From: Microdochium bolleyi
Taxonomy: Eukaryota > Ascomycota > Sordariomycetes > Xylariales > Microdochiaceae
Length of the DNA: 64,000 bases
Assembly: GCA_001566295.1 (NCBI GenBank)
Contig: KQ964249.1
Span: 1,364,001 to 1,428,000 of the forward strand
Reading direction: 5' to 3'
Each line of letters opens with the position of its first letter. Positions within the stretch are counted from its first letter, which is position 1. Of this stretch, positions 54,822-64,000 are shown piece after piece. Both the position numbers and the translations under genes were made by a program. A model generated the notes under the pieces. That model was given only the letters and a program-made list of their open reading frames with translations, did no database searches and was not told the DNA's origin.

Positions 54822-57291
54822 CTAAGGCTGGAGGCTCAAGAGATCCTCCACGTACTGCCGAGCATCGACACCGATGCCCTGTGCAAGACGGGTCGCCCCG
54901 TCGCCCCATCCGCCATCTTCCGAGTAAGCAGACGTGATGCCTCGGAGGCCGCCATTCTCGCCCGCACGTCGGATCAGGAAAATCTCCTTGTGGACCCTGG
55001 GCTTCGGCCGTTTGAAGTCGCTGCGTGCCATGGAACTGGAGCTTTGCTCCGAGTCGTTGGAGTCCTCCTTGCGGAATGTCGGATGCAACGCCGCCTTGGC
55101 CGTTGTCACCGAATTTGTGCCAGAGGTTCTTTGACGCGGTGTTGATATTTGCGACTGAGAGCTTGTTGCACTCTCGGGCATGTCCTTGCTCGGGATGCGC
55201 ATCCATACAACCCACCAGCCGCGATTTGTCTTACAAGTTCGCTCAACTTCAGAGTAATCCGTCAGCGTCGAGATGTAGATGTTCAACATCTGATTGTGCA
55301 TGTTCAGAGCTTCCGCTCGCGTCCAGTGACTAAGCGCAATGTCCTGTGCGCCACGCGCTGGGTCAGGAATGTTCGGGATTGTTGAATGAACGACGGTCGT
55401 CTTTGGATTCCACACAAGGTCGTATATCTGCGAGGTTGCCTTGCCCATGTCTGGCCTCTCTGGTCGATAAGCTGTAGAGGCAGCTAGCTGTTTCCTGAGC
55501 GGCTCGAGCTGGTGATGCAGTGAGCGGTACAGGCCGTTCCAGGCAAGCGAATCGGTCCGGTTCCGGAACAAGAAGGTGTACACAAACGGCTTGCTGACGT
55601 AGACCACCACGCGCATCTTCTGGGTCACGTTCCGATCCTGGCTGCTGAAGTGCGAGTTGGGATCCATCGCATCCTTCTGCCCAGACCTTGTCAAGAGCAA
55701 CTCATTGTCTCGGCTCCCAAGATCCTGGGTCATCCTTGATGCAGGTAGACTGGACTCGTTCATCTCGACGACTAGAGTGCGTAGCATGACGCGGGAGTTG
55801 AGGTTGCTATCGTCAGAATCAGCGCCTGAGCCATCTCTGTCGTCGTCCCCACTACTGCCAGACTCCTCCACGTCGCCAAGCAGGCCGATCAAGTAGTGGC
55901 CCATGCTGTCGCTGAGGGTTCTCTTGGTCAATGCAGGCCGTTCCTGGCCAGCCTGCGGAGCACTGGCGTCGACAGCAGTGGCAGAGGGGGCCCCAGCCGT
56001 ATCGGGTTCGGCAGACGCCCCCACTGACCAATGCGTGCCATAGCCCATCTTGAGGTAATTCATGAGCTTGTTTACCCCGGCCTCTCCTGTGGACTCTGGC
56101 GTCTCTGCTGCGGGTGCCGACGCAGCCCCGTCCTGTTTTGGCTTGTCCTGCAAGGCGCTTGGTGTGGGATGGCCACTGTGGCCAGCGCCCTTGGAACTTC
56201 GCCGCGCTTTCCTGGCTTGACGCACGGACGATGGCCTGTCCTTGACCCCGTAGGCATTCTCGCCCCAGGTGTATAAATCTTCCATCCATTGTGTTATGTC
56301 GCAGACTGATCGTTTCGAAATGGCGCCGACGCCAAGGAAGATTGCCCCGTCTTCACCGGTGGGCTCCTCACCCATGCCAAGCCATTGCTGATCAGGACTG
56401 GTGTCCTCGGAGGGGTCAGAGTCCGGGGAGCCGAACTTGGAAACAATGAGGTCGGTCAAACCCTCCACGCGCCCGACGAAGCCTTCGAGGACCTCGCGCT
56501 CACCACTCCCGCGGTGCTCTTCGCCAACGCCAACACCGAGTTCGCCGCATGCAGCAATCTTGATGCCTCCAAAGACGTTGACAGCAGGATTGCCGTGGAG
56601 CATCACATTCCATGTGGACAAGAACAGGTCCCAGAATCGGCTCAAGACAGAGACAAACTTGGGGCGCTTGAGCCTGACGAACATGGCGCTCAACGAGGTT
56701 GTGTGGTGAAGGAGAAATGTGGAGTGCGCTCGCAGGAGGTCCTGGAGCAGGAGTGCCGCAGGCTTCATCTCGCGGGACGAGTATTCGACGTTGCCGGCAG
56801 GGTCATTGTTGTCGGGCGAGGTCGAGCCAAGCCGGGGCGGCAGTGGGATCTTGGTGAGGTCGACAGACTAGGGATGAAGAGCACCCGTATCAGTATATGT
56901 GCAGCTAAAGCGTGAACCATGGCTCTGCACGGAGACTTACGGCGAGGATCCACCAGCCGGGTTCGAGCTCGTGAAGCACACATCGCGACTTGTCTGTGTC
57001 TATGGTGTCGAGGGTCTGGCCACCGGAGAAGCCCTTGCTGAACTCGACCATGCCCTGGGCAAGGCCGATCTGGCGCAGGCGCTCGTTGCGCTCGGCCTGG
57101 GAGACGCTGGCGATGGGTTTGCCGCGGGAGCGGTGGCGGCGGCCTTGGGCCTGTGTGTTGACCGAGGCATAGTAGACAATCTGGTCGTCCAAGGTCTCGT
57201 CGGTGTTGCCGAGCGAAGGGTTGAAAAGGGCGAGGAAGCCTAGCTGTGCGGGCACGACCGAGGTCGGAGGCGGCGAGGCGAGAGCAGGCAT
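54822..57291 (-). CDS. ccz1: Vacuolar fusion protein Ccz1
   Basis: Two exons (56941-57291 and 54822-56867) give 798 residues. The start was set at the ATG at 57291 (MPALASPPP), because the open frame further upstream has no in-frame ATG. The N-terminal longin domain contains LGFLALFNPSLGNTDET and DDQIVYYAS, a pattern typical of Ccz1 proteins, then QIGLAQGMVEFSKGF. Downstream segments ILAS-VDLTKIPLPPR, DLLRAHSTFLLHHTTSL and VLSRFWDLFLSTWNVML are also typical. The middle is Ser/Pro-rich; the C-terminal longin-like part includes VVVYVSKPFVYTFLFRNRT and EIFLIRRAG. Ccz1 with Mon1 forms the Rab7 (Ypt7) exchange factor at late endosomes and vacuoles, needed for vacuole fusion and autophagy. Confidence 0.92.
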
Positions 57292-58260
57292 TGGACGGGT
57301 TGCAGCGGAGGCATCAGACACTAGCCGTCCGCGCCGGGCATGGACAGGTGCAGTCGGGGAGGAGGTCGACGGCCTATCTCGGTGGCGAGGGCTGGGATGG
57401 CGGCGATGGCGACGGCGACGGCTGGGCGTGCGAGAGGGCAGGCACGGACGAGGCCGTCGTGGGGGACCAAGTGGGAGTTATGGGCAGCGGCACGGCACGG
57501 CGTTTGCTCTGGCACTGCAGGAGGGGCAGGGCATGGCAGGGTGATCGGTGATCGGGGATCGCCTCTCTTGTCACAGACTGGCTACAGCGACAGCGACCCT
57601 CACTCAATTCCTCCAAGGCTTACGCCAGGCCCATGCGCAGGGCCGCCACATGCGCAATGGTGCTGCCACTCTGCGTCTCGCGGGGCGTGGGCATCCATGC
57701 GACCGACCATGGGTGCTCTCTCTCCCTGCCAGCACGTTCTTAACCCCCTCTTTGGTCCACAACAACGCTGCCAGCTGCCGGCTGCCAGCTGCTCCAGTGC
57801 TGGAGTTGTCCATTCTACCAGGATCCCAAAGCCGCAGCTGTCGTCGCGGCTGTCGTGGGTTCGGACTTGACGCATGGCGCTACGAGTCTGCCATGCATGG
57901 GAATGACCTGGCCTTCGGGGCTCGACATGGCATTTGCAAAAGCTGGATCGCCTGGGCAAGGTTGGCCCCTGCGACCGAGCCGAGTAGCGGGCCGCCCTTG
58001 TCCGCCTCAGTGGTGGGCCCGCCGGCCCTGCCCACGGCATCGAGATTGTCTTCCGCGCCAAGCCACCTTCAAATCACGATCGCGGCCACGGGGAATATCA
58101 AGGGCACGACATGTTAATGTGGCTACCGTCATGATCCACCAACTGCGGTGTGCCTGGCGAGCTGGCAGGCAAGCAAGACACATTCACCCCACCCCATCCC
58201 AGGCACCGCTGCCAGCCTCGGATCTCCTTCTCCGATTCACTGACCACTCCGGAGAGCGAG
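57292..58260. other. Ccz1 promoter and 3' flank of the HRQ-family gene
   Basis: About 970 bp between two minus-strand genes. The frame continuous with ccz1 extends a few codons without an ATG. No gene or clear motif was seen; the central part has several overlapping frames of low complexity. Confidence 0.5.
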
Positions 58261-59505
58261 CTAGTACGGATACGCCCGAGTCTCCTCCTCGGCCTCCAGG
58301 TCAAGTCCCCGCGCGACCTGCTCCGCGTGCTTGCGATCCAGGTACTCGAGCAGCACCTCGCCGTACTTCTCCCGCCCCTTGTACCGGTCGACGTCATCGC
58401 CCCAGCTGCGCACTGCGCTCGCCAGCCTCCCGGGCACGTAGTCCTCCTCGGCCACCTCCGTCACGGGGTGGAAGTATGTCCGGATCGTGAAGACGACCGC
58501 CCCGCTCCTGGGCAGCCGCCGCAGCGTCTGCCGCTCCGACCGGAAGTGGTGGTGCTCGATCGCCCGATTCTTCTCCGCTGTGTTCCAGCTCACGTCCGCA
58601 GCGTCCTCGTCCCCGATGCTCCACGACCACGGTAGCTCCTCGTCCACCTGCACAAAGTAGTTGTGCCGCGCCACAAGCTCCTCCGGCTTCAGCCGCCTGA
58701 AGAAGCTCATCATCCCCTTCTCCAGCTTCTCCTTGAACTGGGGAACCGACCCGGACGTATGGATCTCCGACAGCGGCATCCCGTACTTGTCCGACAGCCG
58801 CCAGAACCCAGCAAGCAGGATCGCGCCCGCAAGCAGGTAGTACTGCCCGTCCTCCTTCTCAATCATGATGGCCAGGTCGTCCTGCACCAGCCGTGCGCAC
58901 ATCTGCATCGGGTCTTCGGCGAGCGGCCGACTGGTGATGTCGAAGCTCTCCCCGGACCACAGGTTGTCCAGCCCCCTGTCCGTGCGGCGGTACAAGCTGG
59001 GGTACCGCGCGGGAAGGTACTCGGTGAGCTCCTCCAGAAGCTCGACCGCGGCAGGATATGCCTCTGGCGCGGTCCTGCAGCACTTGGGGCCTCTCTCATC
59101 GATGCGCTTCTTCTTGTCCTCGTGGAAGCGGGGATAGTTGTTGTCCAGCTCGATCCACTCTTCGTGCTGGAGTATCCGCAAGCCCATGGTGATGTTGTAT
59201 TTTGGTCCATATCGAAAGGGCCGATACGGCAGCGGCTTTGTGTGTTTGATGGACCAGTCTGGGTATGGGCTCGGCCTCGGCGTGACAAAGTCTGACGGCT
59301 CCCACCGTCCCCAGACGCGAGGCTGTGCCTTCTCCAGCGTTGGGGTCGGCGGCCTTGTGCTGGCCTGCTGTCTAGATCTCCGCTGCCACAGATGGATGCA
59401 CAGTGCTGCTGCAGCTACACTGCACAAGAAGACGACCTCCACGGAGTGCCTTTCGTGGGCGTCCCGGAGGAAGGTCAAGTTGGTGAGTTGCTGTAATCTG
59501 TCCAT
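58261..59505 (-). CDS. DUF3445 (HRQ family) protein, heme-dependent oxidative N-demethylase-like
   Basis: One exon gives 414 residues. After a short N-terminus comes a hydrophobic segment (VEVVFLCSVAAAALCIHLW, about 23-41) followed by RRSR, a likely signal anchor. Family motifs are strong: YRPFRYGPKYNITMGLR, WIELDNNYPRFHEDKKKR, LAIMIEKEDGQYYLLAG, IHTSGSVPQFKEKL and RSERQTLRRLPRSGAVVF with IRTYFHPV. This set matches the fungal HRQ proteins with domain of unknown function 3445, related to a heme-dependent oxidative N-demethylase. The reaction and substrate in fungi are unknown. The C-terminus ends RAYPY. Membrane anchoring at the ER is inferred. Confidence 0.88.
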   Translation of the reverse strand: MDRLQQLTNLTFLRDAHERHSVEVVFLCSVAAAALCIHLWQRRSRQQASTRPPTPTLEKAQPRVWGRWEPSDFVTPRPSPYPDWSIKHTKPLPYRPFRYGPKYNITMGLRILQHEEWIELDNNYPRFHEDKKKRIDERGPKCCRTAPEAYPAAVELLEELTEYLPARYPSLYRRTDRGLDNLWSGESFDITSRPLAEDPMQMCARLVQDDLAIMIEKEDGQYYLLAGAILLAGFWRLSDKYGMPLSEIHTSGSVPQFKEKLEKGMMSFFRRLKPEELVARHNYFVQVDEELPWSWSIGDEDAADVSWNTAEKNRAIEHHHFRSERQTLRRLPRSGAVVFTIRTYFHPVTEVAEEDYVPGRLASAVRSWGDDVDRYKGREKYGEVLLEYLDRKHAEQVARGLDLEAEEETRAYPY

Positions 59506-62094
59506 GCTGTCCGGTGTTGTCCGTCTGCTCGGACGAGCAAGAGCTATTGTCTCTGGCGAGATTCCGATTTAGAGTCGAGGTGTTGTGGCCAAACTATGAT
59601 CTCCTTGACATAGTCTGGTGCAGGTATAGCAGATGAGAGACACTTCAAGTACTCCTGGCGTGTCAAACTATCTCAAGATAACGGCGTCGCATCGACTGAA
59701 TGCGGGGACGGCCCTCAAGCTGCTCGAGTCGCCAGTCTAATCAATTGCAGCATACAGCATCTGCAATTGTGTCCAGAGATACCTGATTCGGAGCTTGCTC
59801 GCGGCGATAAGTGGCCAGCCTGTCGCATCTTGACCCAGTCGGGGCTGGCTGGAATTGCCTGATCGGGGTAGCGTAGCCGGGTTGACGGCTCGCAGGAGAT
59901 GGTCAAGATCGCCGGACCCGGGGATCCACATCTTCCAACGACATCCCGACTACTTGCGAGCCGGTCGCCGAGCATGCGTGAGGGCTCATTCCTCGTGTTG
60001 CTCACTCGACTGCTCTGACCGCATGCTATTCTGGTGCTGTCGCTTACCTCGCAACCTGAGGTCTTGTATAATACTTCACGTGCGTATCTAAGCGTGCCGT
60101 GTGCTTCGTGCGTGACGGGGGCATGGATGGATGTAGTTGACTTGACACTGAACCTCTGAGAGAGGCACTTGCCATGAGAAATATCATTGGAAGTCTTTTG
60201 TTGTTCAGTCCCAGAGGCTCAGAGGCCCAGAGGTCCAGAGGTCCAGAGATGCAGGAAATATCAGAAAGGAAAAGTACTAGAATGACTCGTCCATCAAAAG
60301 CCCGCAGAGTTCAACGCAGCAACTCGCCGCATAGCATGTGGCCAATACCGGTTGGCCTCTGACAGTCACTTTCATGAAGGTCACCTCGAACAGGAGCGCC
60401 TCCAAATATGATGGAGCTGAACACCATCTGCCATTACCTGAGGTGCAAGGGGTTTGATCACAAGTCAAAGTTGGCTTTTCGCAGGGGCTTAACTTAGGGG
60501 TGAAGCAGAAATGAACTAGTAAATGCATGTCGCGGCGGGTGCTTTGTCGCTGCACATCTATCTACAGGAGTAAGGGTGTCTTTCATCAAGATCTCCATCT
60601 CGCCTCCGTCATGCTCCATATCCTTACATGAGGAACTGGGCCAGTTCTGTCACGCTCTTTAGGCGTTCCACACATGGCACCAGGCTTGAACTGGGACTAT
60701 TGCCCGTCTCTAACTCGGCGCTCACGTCTGGATCATCTTGTTACTTTGCAGTTGTCTACCTCCTTCTGATCGGGGGCGGCGTGTTTGCCCGTCACAGCAG
60801 GCTCGTTTTCGCTGGGCCTGATCCGTCATTTTGTGCTGGTATCTTGGTATGGTTGGCAGCGGCTCGTGCTGAGGGGGCGTGTGTGAAAGCTGAGGCCCCC
60901 AACGAAGCAGCAGAACCACTTGACTTGCCTGAGCAGTGATGCGTAGGATTCCGTTGGATACCGTCGCCAGTCTTGCCGTGTCAGCAGTTCTTGTAGTTCC
61001 TTCAGCGTCATGATTGGTAGGTGGTGAGCATGGATGTGAGCATCGTTGATGTCTTTTCTTCACTGCAAGTGCCATAACGTCGATCTGAATTACGGGAGAT
61101 GCCAGCAGGCAGAGAGTGCACGTGGCTCGGCGGCGCCGGAGAAATGTTGGCTGGGACATACAGACAATGCTCTTCGGCTCGGTGCGTCATCGCAGCTCCG
61201 CGTTGGTAATGACAGGGCATTGTCTGGATTCCGTTTATCGTATCCCGGACAGTGGCTGCGCGGCAAGCTCGAGAGACAAACGAGCCCCTCGATATGGAGT
61301 CAGCACACGGTGCCAATGACACATGAGCAGACGCACCAGAGTTAAGAAAAGGCCATTGAAGGCCTTCCGCCTCTTCAGCTGGCCATGACGGACACCAACT
61401 GGTCGAGCCTCCGGGGTCTATTCATCGCTGTGGTGTGTGAGGTCGAAGCGTCTTCTGGTGTTATTGAAGCTCTTGGAAGCAAGTTCCTTGGGAGTGACTT
61501 TGACTTGAGTCGTAGGATTGGGTTCTGGCCATGGCAGTGGTCTGAATCCTCTCGATATTCTCGTGAAGCATCCCTTTTCCAAACATTACTGCCAAAAGGA
61601 TGCGTCGGAAGTACATGAGCTGCAGTATAGTCTGGACAGCATTTCATCAGCCCAACCGTGCTCAGCAAAGTTAAACGTCAAGAACTCACGGTCGCCCATC
61701 CCGATGCAAGTGGCGGGCACAGAGCAGGGGCAAGACCGGCGCCGGAGAAATAATGAAGCTTCAATGCACAGACTGGACAATGCTTGCTTACTCACGCGTC
61801 ACTACGGCCGACTCGAACAATGCCGGGCCATTGTCTCCCGGGTGACGCACAAGTGTCAATGGTCGGGTCTGAGAAGCCCCCGTTCTACAGGCAGGCACGT
61901 GAGTCAATGTGAGGTATCGAGGCACTTCTGGCGCTGCCTGCGACTACAAATAGGTGCCTCCAGGTCGTCTCCTGGTGATCCGGAATCCTCCTTCACTCTC
62001 ACACCTTCATCTCCACACCTTCATCCACGGACTCTCTTGTGCCAGCTCACAAGTCTGCAACATTTCATGTCATGCCAACACTTCCCTCTTCACC
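59506..62094. other. Gene-poor stretch before the TTC tract
   Basis: About 2.6 kb with no supported gene. It contains the 8-bp tandem repeat at 60213-60252. The final 120 bases (about 61975-62094) are C/T-rich with repeated ACACCTTCATC, like a fungal core promoter or leader, and lead to an ATG in good context at 62095. Confidence 0.5.
60213..60252. repeat. Tandem repeat, five 8-bp units (AGAGGYCC-like)
   Basis: Five consecutive 8-mers read AGAGGCTC, AGAGGCCC, AGAGGTCC, AGAGGTCC and AGAGATGC. The outer copies have diverged. No function is apparent. Confidence 0.9.
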
Positions 62095-62232
62095 ATGGGT
62101 CGGTACATCCAAGGGATGAGCTGGCCGCACTTCGCTGATCAACTGAGCCGCCGTCGGGCAAAGTGTACGTCTACTCCCGCATCCTTCGAGTTCTCTTCTT
62201 CTTCTTCTTCTTCTTCTTCTTCTTCTTCTTCT

Positions 62233-62279
<47 letters not shown>

Positions 62280-62397
62280 TTCTTCTTCTTCTTCTTCTTC
62301 TTCTTCTTCTTCTTCTTCTTCTTCTTCTTCTTCTTCTTCTTCTTCTTCCACGGGGATCATGCTCTGGTTGAACCATCGCAGCAATCTCATTGACTAA
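62095..62397 (+). CDS. Possible small Ser-tract protein or first exon of a spliced gene
   Basis: An ATG in strong context (CACCATGGG) follows a pyrimidine-rich leader and opens a 100-codon frame. The first 24 residues (MGRYIQGMSWPHFADQLSRR and so on) look ordinary; then the TTC tract gives about 50 Ser and a short tail. Alternatively a donor-like GTACGT at 62165 could start an intron, with the TTC tract inside it, a branch-like GACTAAC near 62391 and an acceptor CACCAG near 62430. I recognise no homologue. The encoded poly-Ser may be an artefact of the repeat. Confidence 0.25.
62194..62348. repeat. TTC/GAA trinucleotide tract, about 155 bp
   Basis: About 51 TTC units run with one visible interruption (TCTTCCTCTT around 62251-62260). 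One strand is all pyrimidine and the other all purine, with mirror symmetry, so it could form triplex (H-DNA) like expanded GAA repeats. The exact unit count may differ from the genome because such tracts are hard to sequence. Confidence 0.95.
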
Positions 62398-62866
62398 CAA
62401 AAACAAAGTCAAATAATCACCCAATCACCAGGCACAACTCACGCCGCTATCACAAGGTGTCATCTGCCTCTGAACAAGCATCGACATCGGGTAGAGTGTT
62501 TGTGCGCAGTCCCCCGCCTCCCTATACGTACGCAAACAGCTAACAAGACAAACGTTAGTATATCATGATCAGCAACCTCCAACATCGCTGTCACAAGTTG
62601 ACAAGCCTCCCTGAATACATCTCGAAGTCTGCTTGACTTTCACATCTCACATCGGGCTCACCACATTGTCCGACCGGCCGTGGCTTACACGCTGCCAGAA
62701 CCTCGCATCGGTCATGGAAGAGTGATCGACAGGGTCTCGGCCTCCAGCATCCCGATGTCAGTCTCAAACATGTCGGTCAAGCAAAGCAACATCTTCAGAC
62801 CTACACAGCAGGCTACGACTGAGTCTGCACAAGAGCTGCGTTTGCGGCAAGCGCACACTTCGAACC
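62398..62866. other. Spacer between TTC tract and helicase fragments
   Basis: No gene is supported. Short splice-like elements occur: GTACGC at about 62528 and CTAACAAGACAAACGTTAG ending near 62550, but the interval is too short for a normal intron. A 79-codon frame at about 62680-62916 (LPEPRIGHGRVIDRV) shows no recognised motif but could be a diverged upstream piece of the following helicase-like region. Confidence 0.35.
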
Positions 62867-63106
62867 TTGGAGGATTTCGTCCATATCAAGCGCAGTCTTG
62901 TCAAACCTGCCCATGACGGTCGTCAAAGTTATGAGCCAGGCCACCGTCATAGTTATGAGCCCGGAAGTCAACGCTGGTGCGCGGAGTCGCGAGAGCTTCA
63001 CGACCCTCACCGCCTCAACGTGGCCATGATGCGTGCGGAGCTCGGCGAGGTCTGGATGTTCGACCAGAGTCTACTCGCTCGTGAAAGAGGTCGCGTGCAA
63101 CATTGA
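62867..63106 (+). pseudogene. C-terminal fragment of an SF1-type helicase (motif VI region)
   Basis: This frame encodes DPHRLNVAMMRAELGEVW (RLNVAMMRA at 63011-63037), which resembles motif VI of Upf1/NFX1-like superfamily 1 helicases (consensus near RRLNVALTRA). In a normal helicase this motif lies near the C-terminal end, after motifs I-III. Here it comes before a second helicase segment that carries the earlier motifs, in another frame. No start codon or upstream helicase motifs were found nearby. I read it as a remnant of one copy in a rearranged locus. The motif match is short, so the call is moderate. Confidence 0.5.
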
Positions 63107-63998
63107 CCAGATCTGCCGCCATGGGAAGCCAGACACCAAGACTCTCTGGATTCTCCCTCACAACGATGGCGTGGACGGCGTTGCGGCGAAGACCGTGAAG
63201 TGTGCTCAGTTCCTCGGTACTCCCGAGAAAGATCTCCCCAAGGTTCTCAGAGTCTACTCACTTGTCAAGGAGGTCAAGGCTGGCGCTCGTCGTCTCGGCA
63301 GTGACAAGAAGCAGAGTGTCGATGCCGACGTCGCAAAACCCACTCATGACGAAGACGACGAGGGGTTCACCGCTCTCGAGCATCTCCTTGTATCCACTGT
63401 CCTTGCCAGTTGGCAAGAGAGTCACCTCGTTCGTGAGTGGCCGAAGAAGAACTTCCCGGTGTCCTCTTTACACGCCGAGCTGGCTACACAGGTCTTGGGT
63501 CCAGTCATCGCTGGCGAGCCCAGATACGTCTCTCGTTGTCGCGATCTTCTCAAGACGTTCAACGACAAGGGCAAGGTCGAAGAGTGGGAGCTTGACTCGG
63601 CGAAGGACATCGTCAAGCAAGCCACCCTGGAGATGCTGTCGGAGGCTGAAATCGTTGCAACCACCGCTTATGTTGCTCCAGAGACAGCTTTCAGAAGAGC
63701 CTTCAAGCCGACCATCGTCATTCAGGATGAGAATTCCCGCTCCCGTGAAGCCACGACTACCATGATGCTCTCGTCTTTCCCCACTGCACTTCTACTTCTT
63801 TTCGTCGGCGATCCGAGACAGCTGCTCCTGTACGTCGGTTCGACACGCGCAAAGTATGAGAAGTCATTCAACACCGCCTTCGCTCCTCAGTTGGAGCTGT
63901 CCCTCGGACCGCTTCTTTCATCCGGGAGCCAGACCTCGGCCCAAATCGGAAATACTGGTCGATGGCGGCGCAGATGTCTCGCATGTCTTCCGGTCTGA
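63066..63998 (+). pseudogene. SF1-type helicase core fragment, 5'-truncated and probably frameshifted, near the window edge
   Basis: The open frame reads from about 63066 to a stop at 63996-63998. No Walker A (GxxGxGKT) is present, but the chain starts near where motif I should just have ended (ACNIDQICRHG). It continues with a motif Ia-like TLWILPHNDGVD and a pre-motif VLRVYSLVKEV. A motif II-like IVIQDENSR follows (Asp at 63726; DEN instead of the usual DEA), then a motif III-like FVGDPRQLL (near 63800-63830). After about 63900 the sequence in this frame becomes low-quality (Gly/Ser-rich), while the +1 frame stays open to the window end with a more protein-like reading. This suggests a one-base frameshift or an unseen intron. 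The match to Upf1/NFX1-like helicases is by motif order. Function is unlikely unless splicing repairs it. Confidence 0.5.
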
Positions 63999-64000
63999 GC

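Overview
The window is nuclear chromosome from a filamentous ascomycete (Pezizomycotina), most likely a Sordariomycete. Evidence: GC-rich coding sequence, short introns (about 50-210 nt) with GTAAGT/GTATGT-like donors and CTAAC-like branch sites, pyrimidine-rich leaders before start codons, and a gene set typical of these fungi (surface-growth GT2 glycosyltransferase, Axl2-like cadherin, Asp f 7-like secreted protein, HRQ/DUF3445 protein). The species cannot be told from the sequence alone. No bacterial, organellar, CRISPR, tRNA or rRNA features were found.

Layout. 1-3229: no gene, one 22-nt poly-C run. 3230-6097 (+): four-exon GT2 glycosyltransferase. 8362-10171 (+): four-exon F-box-like, cysteine-rich protein of unknown function. 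11020-11682 (-): mitochondrial ribosomal protein mL58. 13880-14971 (+): Ser/Pro-rich orphan. 18921-22709 (+): BUD2-type RasGAP behind a 3.9-kb gap. 23171-30311 is a compact housekeeping block: cyclophilin-40 (cpr6, -), splicing factor Prp6/Prp1 (-), divergent 18S rRNA dimethylase Dim1 (+), and a small membrane protein (-). 31472-43073: DysF/Mug65-type protein (+), hemerythrin-like protein (+), M20 dipeptidase (-), mitochondrial PPR-like protein (-), seven-exon PP2C (-). 43888-59505: Axl2-like polarity protein (-), EFM6-like methyltransferase (+), secreted double-psi beta-barrel protein (+), Ccz1 (-), HRQ/DUF3445 protein (-). 59506-64000: gene-poor, with an 8-bp tandem repeat, a roughly 155-bp TTC/GAA tract and rearranged fragments of an SF1-type helicase running to the window edge.

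The genes form no biosynthetic cluster. Several share a theme of polarised growth and signalling (GT2, RasGAP, Axl2-like, PP2C). Others are core housekeeping: mitochondrial translation, pre-mRNA splicing, rRNA modification, peptide turnover and vacuolar fusion. The most unusual parts are the scrambled helicase fragments at the right edge, the F-box-like zinc-binding orphan, and a hemerythrin-like protein with several expected iron ligands replaced. No complete new defence or mobile system is visible. All exon boundaries were read by eye from splice signals and reading-frame continuity.
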